The translations under genes were made by a program, and so were the position numbers. A stretch of 64,000 nucleotides of DNA from Auriscalpium vulgare (Eukaryota > Basidiomycota > Agaricomycetes > Russulales > Auriscalpiaceae), in NCBI GenBank assembly GCA_019915015.1, contig JAHBBC010000015.1, positions 248,001 to 312,000 on the forward strand, read 5' to 3'. A model generated the notes under the pieces. It was not told the DNA's origin, did no database searches, and worked only from the letters and a program-made list of their open reading frames with translations. Of this stretch, positions 60,041 through 64,000 are shown one piece after another. Positions within the stretch are counted from its first letter, which is position 1. The number at the start of each line of letters is the position of its first letter.

Positions 60041-61546
60041 GTTGAATCCTGGCTGACGAGTTCAGTGAGCCTCCAGAGAGAAGTGACCCAGTTTAAATAC
60101 TGACAGTGCGCTTTGCTAATCACGCATCCCGGTGAACTAGGATCAAGGCATGCCGCCAATGGCCGACTTTGACCGCAAGTTTCGAATATGTGAGAATGCT
60201 CAAGTCCAAGGATCCATCGTTGCATCCGCTTTGCACGGCAGGCGTCGACTGGCTGGCTGGGCGCTGTGCGGTGATCGGAGGACATACACTGAGGCGCCGG
60301 TGACCAAAAAATAGATGGCAGACTGCATGTTAGATAGCCGGCATTGAGTGCTGAATGCTTAGTGCTGAGGCGTTGGTGACATGGTGACGGCTGAGGCGAG
60401 GTCCGCAGATAGCGCACGATGTAGTCAAAGCACGGCCGAAGGAAACGGTGTCGAGGATACTCTGAGCAAGTCAATTGGCCATCTGCCTACAACACGGATG
60501 GAACCAACCCAACCCAGCGCTGTGCAGAGAAGCGCAGGAACCAGCAAGGGATCTAGGGACAAGTGATAGAACCGAGAAGCAGGGACTCGTGAGCCAACGA
60601 TTGCATCCATAACTTGGGGATGAAGCACGTACCGCTGGCAAGCGAGACCGGGGCTCAACCAGCACGTGATCGCGAGTGATCCGTCTTCGCGCAATGCGAA
60701 GTCGGTCAATAGAATGTTGAGCGTCTAGAGGCGTCTAGGCAAAAAGGGGAGACGTCGGAGTACAGATAGCTGCGGAACGACTGTCTTCCGCGAGGTCGGC
60801 AACGGAGACTAGGAGTACAGAGAGAAGGGACACGGTAACTCTCTCCAGTCTCCTGCCGTGCCGCCTGCGCGCTGCCGTTAGCCGTATTCTGTTCTCAAAT
60901 ACTGATAGCATGGAGCAGTGACCGCGCGCACTGTATCCAACGTCGATTGCATCACGGGTTGCTCGTTCTTCGAGCGTGTCCAGTGGATGCGCTTCGACTT
61001 TGTATACTGCCGTTTTGTCGAACGACGAACATAGTTTCGCTAGTGCATGACCGAACGTCAGGCCTGAGACTTCCCACTTGGCTGTTCTAGTCATGCGAGA
61101 ATGAGGCATCGCGGGACCGCAATGAGCATGCATGGCGGCGCAGGAGGGCCATGCCAGCCGCTCGCACTCACGACGTTCATGAGCGCCTGCGTGTTTCCCC
61201 GACGCGGCCTCGGCCCTCTGGAGATGGGAGATGGCTATGGCCCTCTATGGCCCATCGGGTGTCGTTAGGAGACGCGCTGCGGTAAGTTGCCTCGTGATAA
61301 TACAAAGCTAGTACTAGACACCAGTCGGAAGACAGCTCAAGGCCGCGCTCGCCCTGCCCGACGGTTCGGCGCATGCTCAAATACACGTCACGATGATGAC
61401 ACGATCGTTTGATGCTCAATCCGGCATTTCGAAGCATCAACAACAATAATGGCGAATTTGTGTAGAGTATTATGCAGATGTAAGCGGAGTAAGTGGAGCA
61501 CTAATTATTACTACTAGCTGCAGAATGCCAGGCTACATGTGAGCCA
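60041..61546. other. Spacer between secreted-protein copies 1 and 2
   Basis: The proximal 150 bases hold the promoter of copy 1 (TATTTAAA-type TATA at 60092-60099 on the minus strand). No gene recognised in the remainder. Confidence 0.4.
60092..60099 (-). promoter_or_regulatory. Putative TATA box of secreted-protein copy 1
   Basis: TATTTAAA on the minus strand about 52 bases upstream of the ATG. The same position carries TATATAAG in copy 2 and ATATAAGG in copy 3. Confidence 0.5.
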
Positions 61547-62132
61547 CTACAGCGGGAAATCGGTCGTCTCCCTCCACTCGGTGATGTAGCGGCGGCCGAA
61601 GATCTCGCTCACAACGGCGAAAACAGAATCCGGCGCCGTGAGGACAGTGCCGTTGGGAAGTGGACCGCCCTCGACGCCCGTGAGCGTGACCAGGCCGCCG
61701 AGGTCGTGAGCGTTGGGCACGACGACGACAGACGTAATGTTGACACCGAAGGAAGTGAACCCCGTGGTGATCTGGCTGTTGATGCTGGTGTAGAGTTGCT
61801 TCAGCGTGAAAAAGTTGTACGCGGGCTGGTTGAAGGTGGCCTTGACCGTCGGCGCGAATGCCGCGTCGTAGCCGGTCTCCCAGCCGGCGTGGTTAGGGAA
61901 GAAGGCTATGGTCCGTCAGTGTGGCTCGGGGGTATACGAGGGTGGTGGTACGCACTGGAGACAGAGTCAAGAAGCCAGGTTCCGAGATCGACGTCACGCG
62001 TGGCAGTCATGGCGGCTGGCGAGGCCCCAGCAGCAGAGATGCAGGCAGCGGCAAGGGCGACTGTGAGGTGCATTAATGTTGGACGTAATGAGAATAAGAA
62101 ATGGCCGTACGCGGGGCGACGAAGAAGCGCAT
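61547..62132 (-). CDS. Small secreted protein, copy 2 (intact)
   Basis: Predicted secreted protein of roughly 160 residues; no known domain. The ATG at 62132 gives MRFFVAP and a GTACGG...CACAG intron. This joins to LALAAACISAAGASPAAMTA, a classic signal peptide, then RDVDLGTWLLDSVS. After a second intron come FFPNHAGWETGYDAAFAPTV, KATFNQPAYNFFTLKQLYTS, NSQITTGFTSFGVNITSVVV, VPNAHDLGGLVTLTGVEGGP, LPNGTVLTAPDSVFAVVSEI and ITEWRETTDFPL at a TAG (61547-61549). No cysteines occur in the mature part. The segment NGTVLTAPDSVFAVVSEI repeats in copies 1 and 3, so selection kept it before decay. Expression probably uses the TATA box at 62184-62191. A role at the cell surface or outside the cell is inferred only from the signal peptide. 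Confidence 0.75.
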
Positions 62133-63253
62133 ATTGAATTCGAGTTGACGAGTTCGATGAGATCCAGAAGAGAACTGACACGCCTTATATAGTGACGGTG
62201 CGCTCTCCAAACGCAGCAGCCCGGCCTATGAGGATCACAGCATGCTACCAGGCCTGTCAATCGCCGATATTGCCGTGATTGAAGATGATCCAAGCACAGC
62301 CTCCATTTGCGACTCGCTGCCGGACGCCTTGTGCGGCGATAGGTGGGGAGAAAAGAAGTGATCACCGCGCGATCGATCATCTCGTATATGAAGACACCAT
62401 CAACTAAAGAGGAGAAAATAAGAGAGTTCCTAAGACCCAAGGGTTCATAATGGTTGTGCTGTCAGTAGCGGCCCAGACTTGTTGGTCGCGTCAGTAGACC
62501 AGTTGCAAGACAGACGTAGCACACCGCTCATACAGGGCGACATAGCCTTTCTCTCCTTCCTCCAGTATATGAACAAGATGCCAATTTTGAAGTGCTAAAG
62601 CCCTGAGACAAGGGCTATCAAAGGGATAGACGCACTTGTACCGCACGGCATTGCAGGAACGGCCCTTTCTCCCGACGCCGAAGCTTGGGCCAGAGGGGGG
62701 AACGTACCACAATACGTACCCTGATGATCAAGTGCTCGCGAAAACAGCCCACGTCAGGATCATCAGGGTTAGTCAAGAAGAACAAGCGGTAAAAATACCG
62801 CACATCCACCTGCCGCTTTTGCCCCGACATGACCTTGGCAACGGTGGCGAAGTTGTCAATGGCCGTCACAGTCTGAAGACAGTACCTTATGACCCATTCC
62901 AAAGCGACATTTCGTCAGTGGGCGAATGTGGCCACACTCGATTTATTTGAAGCAATCGCTGACCGATGTTCGGAGGACCCAGTGACCAGGACAGTGTCTG
63001 TTGAAAGGTAGAGAACAAGCCAGCCCATATTTGACTGTATTTTGCGTGTCTCACGCTCGCTGCTTTGTGGCCCGGACTCGGTTGGTCCGACATTTCGGCG
63101 CCTCACCTTGGACGTTGCTGAGCTTCATGTTCAAACTTCACTAATTCGACACATCTTCAACGCGCTGAAGCTCTCTGGGTATTTTGTGTGGCGTGTAAGG
63201 AGAGAAGTTTTACTATCAGAAGTGCCATGGCATACATGTAAGCGAAGACTAAT
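62133..63253. other. Spacer between secreted-protein copies 2 and 3
   Basis: Contains the copy 2 promoter next to 62132. No gene recognised in the remainder; short frames at 62618-63106 lack motifs. Confidence 0.4.
62184..62191 (-). promoter_or_regulatory. Putative TATA box of secreted-protein copy 2
   Basis: TATATAAG on the minus strand about 52 bases upstream of the ATG, at the same distance as in copies 1 and 3. Confidence 0.6.
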
Positions 63254-63830
63254 CTAAAGCGGGAAGTCGGTCGTCTCCCTCCACTCCGTGATAAAGCGGC
63301 TTCCATTGATCTCGCTCACAACAGCGAACGCAGAGTCCGGCGCGGTAAGGACAGTGCCGTTGGCAAGTGGACCGCCCTCGACGCCCGTGAGCGTGATCAG
63401 GCCGCCGAGGTCGTTCGCGTTCGGCACGACGACGACAGACACGATGCTGACCTCGAAGTTGGTGAACTCCGTGGTGACCGTGTCGTATACTCCGGCATAG
63501 AACTCCTTCACGTCGTGTAGTTATAAAGCGGCTGGTTGAAGCTGGCCTTGAGCGTTGGGGCGAAGGCTGCAGCGTAGCCGGTCTCCCAGCCGGTGTGGTT
63601 GGGAAGAAGCCTGCGTGTGGTCAGTATGAAATGTAAGTACGAGCAGTAGTGGTACATACTCAGGACGGAGCCAAGGAACAGTCTCCGAGGTCGACGTCAC
63701 GCTGAGAGATGAGGGATGACGAGGCGCCAACAGCAGAGACGCAGGCAGCGGCGACGGCGACTGTGTGGTAGGTCAAGCGCTGGACGATGAGAAGAAGGGA
63801 TAGGCCTACGCGGAGGACAAAGAAGCGCAT
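63254..63830 (-). pseudogene. Small secreted protein, copy 3 (frame-shifted)
   Basis: Third paralog. The ATG at 63830 gives MRFFVLR, one base shorter than copy 2 before the first donor, then VAVAAACVSAVGASSSLISQ and RDVDLGDC. Deletions relative to copy 2 follow before the second donor, so the frame runs into a TGA. Exon 3 keeps NHTGWETGYAAAFAPTLKAS, then breaks at an ACG-TGA where copy 2 reads on. From KEFYAGVYDTVTTEFTNFEV the frame is again open through VVVPNANDLGGLITLTGVEG and APDSAFAVVSEINGSRF to TTDFPL and TAG (63254-63256). At least three separate indels make it non-functional. Confidence 0.65.
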
Positions 63831-63879
63831 GTTGATTGACGAGTTGAAACTTGAGTGGATGCAGAAGAGAGGAGCCCGC

Positions 63880-63885
63880 CTTATA
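63880..63885 (-). promoter_or_regulatory. Putative TATA box of secreted-protein copy 3
   Basis: TATAAG on the minus strand about 50 bases upstream of the ATG; conserved position across the array. Confidence 0.5.
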
Positions 63886-64000
63886 TGCTGACGGCACGCT
63901 CGGCCAAACGCATGAGCAGCCCGAAGTTTCAGGATCACAATATGCTGCTCGGCCTGTCGCCGACTTAGACCGCGTTAGAGGTGCGAATATGAGCACAACT

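Overview
The window looks like nuclear DNA of a filamentous basidiomycete, probably a wood- or litter-associated Agaricomycete. Genes are broken by many short (about 45-60 nt) GT..AG introns, often with GTGCGT or GTGAGT donors. The families present are basidiomycete favourites: KDZ transposase, DUF6534 membrane proteins, DUF6589 proteins, fungal rhodopsin-type membrane proteins, CPAF-like S41 peptidase and tandem small secreted proteins. No rRNA, tRNA or CRISPR array was recognised.

Layout. 1-2635: the 5' part of a KDZ transposase gene (minus strand), running off the left edge. 3483-6308: a secreted S41-family peptidase (plus). 7406-8834 and 11482-13222: a pair of DUF6534 seven-helix-type genes (plus), the first truncated by a frameshift. 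14022-18182: the mismatch-repair ATPase MSH2 (plus), followed by a small zinc-finger gene and, further on, a decayed fragment resembling the MSH2 3' end. 20176-30266: three minus-strand genes, namely a WDR7/Rabconnectin-3-beta-like WD40 protein, the proteasome base subunit RPN1 and a cysteine-rich protein. 32043-33298: a rhodopsin-type membrane protein (plus). 34641-35160: a wrecked aldo-keto reductase. 35425-43085: a large Furry/Tao3/Mor2 morphogenesis protein (minus). 43785-46661: a RING plus RRM protein (minus). 48045-54907: a complete DNA transposon. 56029-58322: a low-complexity protein (minus). 59451-63830: three tandem copies of a small secreted protein (minus), of which only the middle one is intact.

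The most notable object is the 6,863-bp element at 48045-54907. It has 33-nt terminal inverted repeats matching at 32 of 33 positions, a 6-bp target duplication (TTTCCT), and subterminal GGTAG(C/T)T repeats at both ends. Inside is one gene, or gene cluster, that joins a Ulp1-type cysteine protease, a zinc finger and a DUF6589-type domain. Intact ends around this gene argue that the very common fungal DUF6589 family is, at least here, the transposase of a TIR transposon.

Housekeeping genes (MSH2, WDR7-like, RPN1, Furry) read cleanly over long exons. Single-base frame breaks cluster in accessory genes (KDZ, S41, DUF6534-A, the DUF6589 transposase, secreted-protein copies 1 and 3, and possibly the low-complexity gene). 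This suggests real decay rather than uniform sequencing error, although some breaks lie in homopolymers. Exon boundaries were read by eye from splice signals and protein continuity, so individual junctions are approximate.
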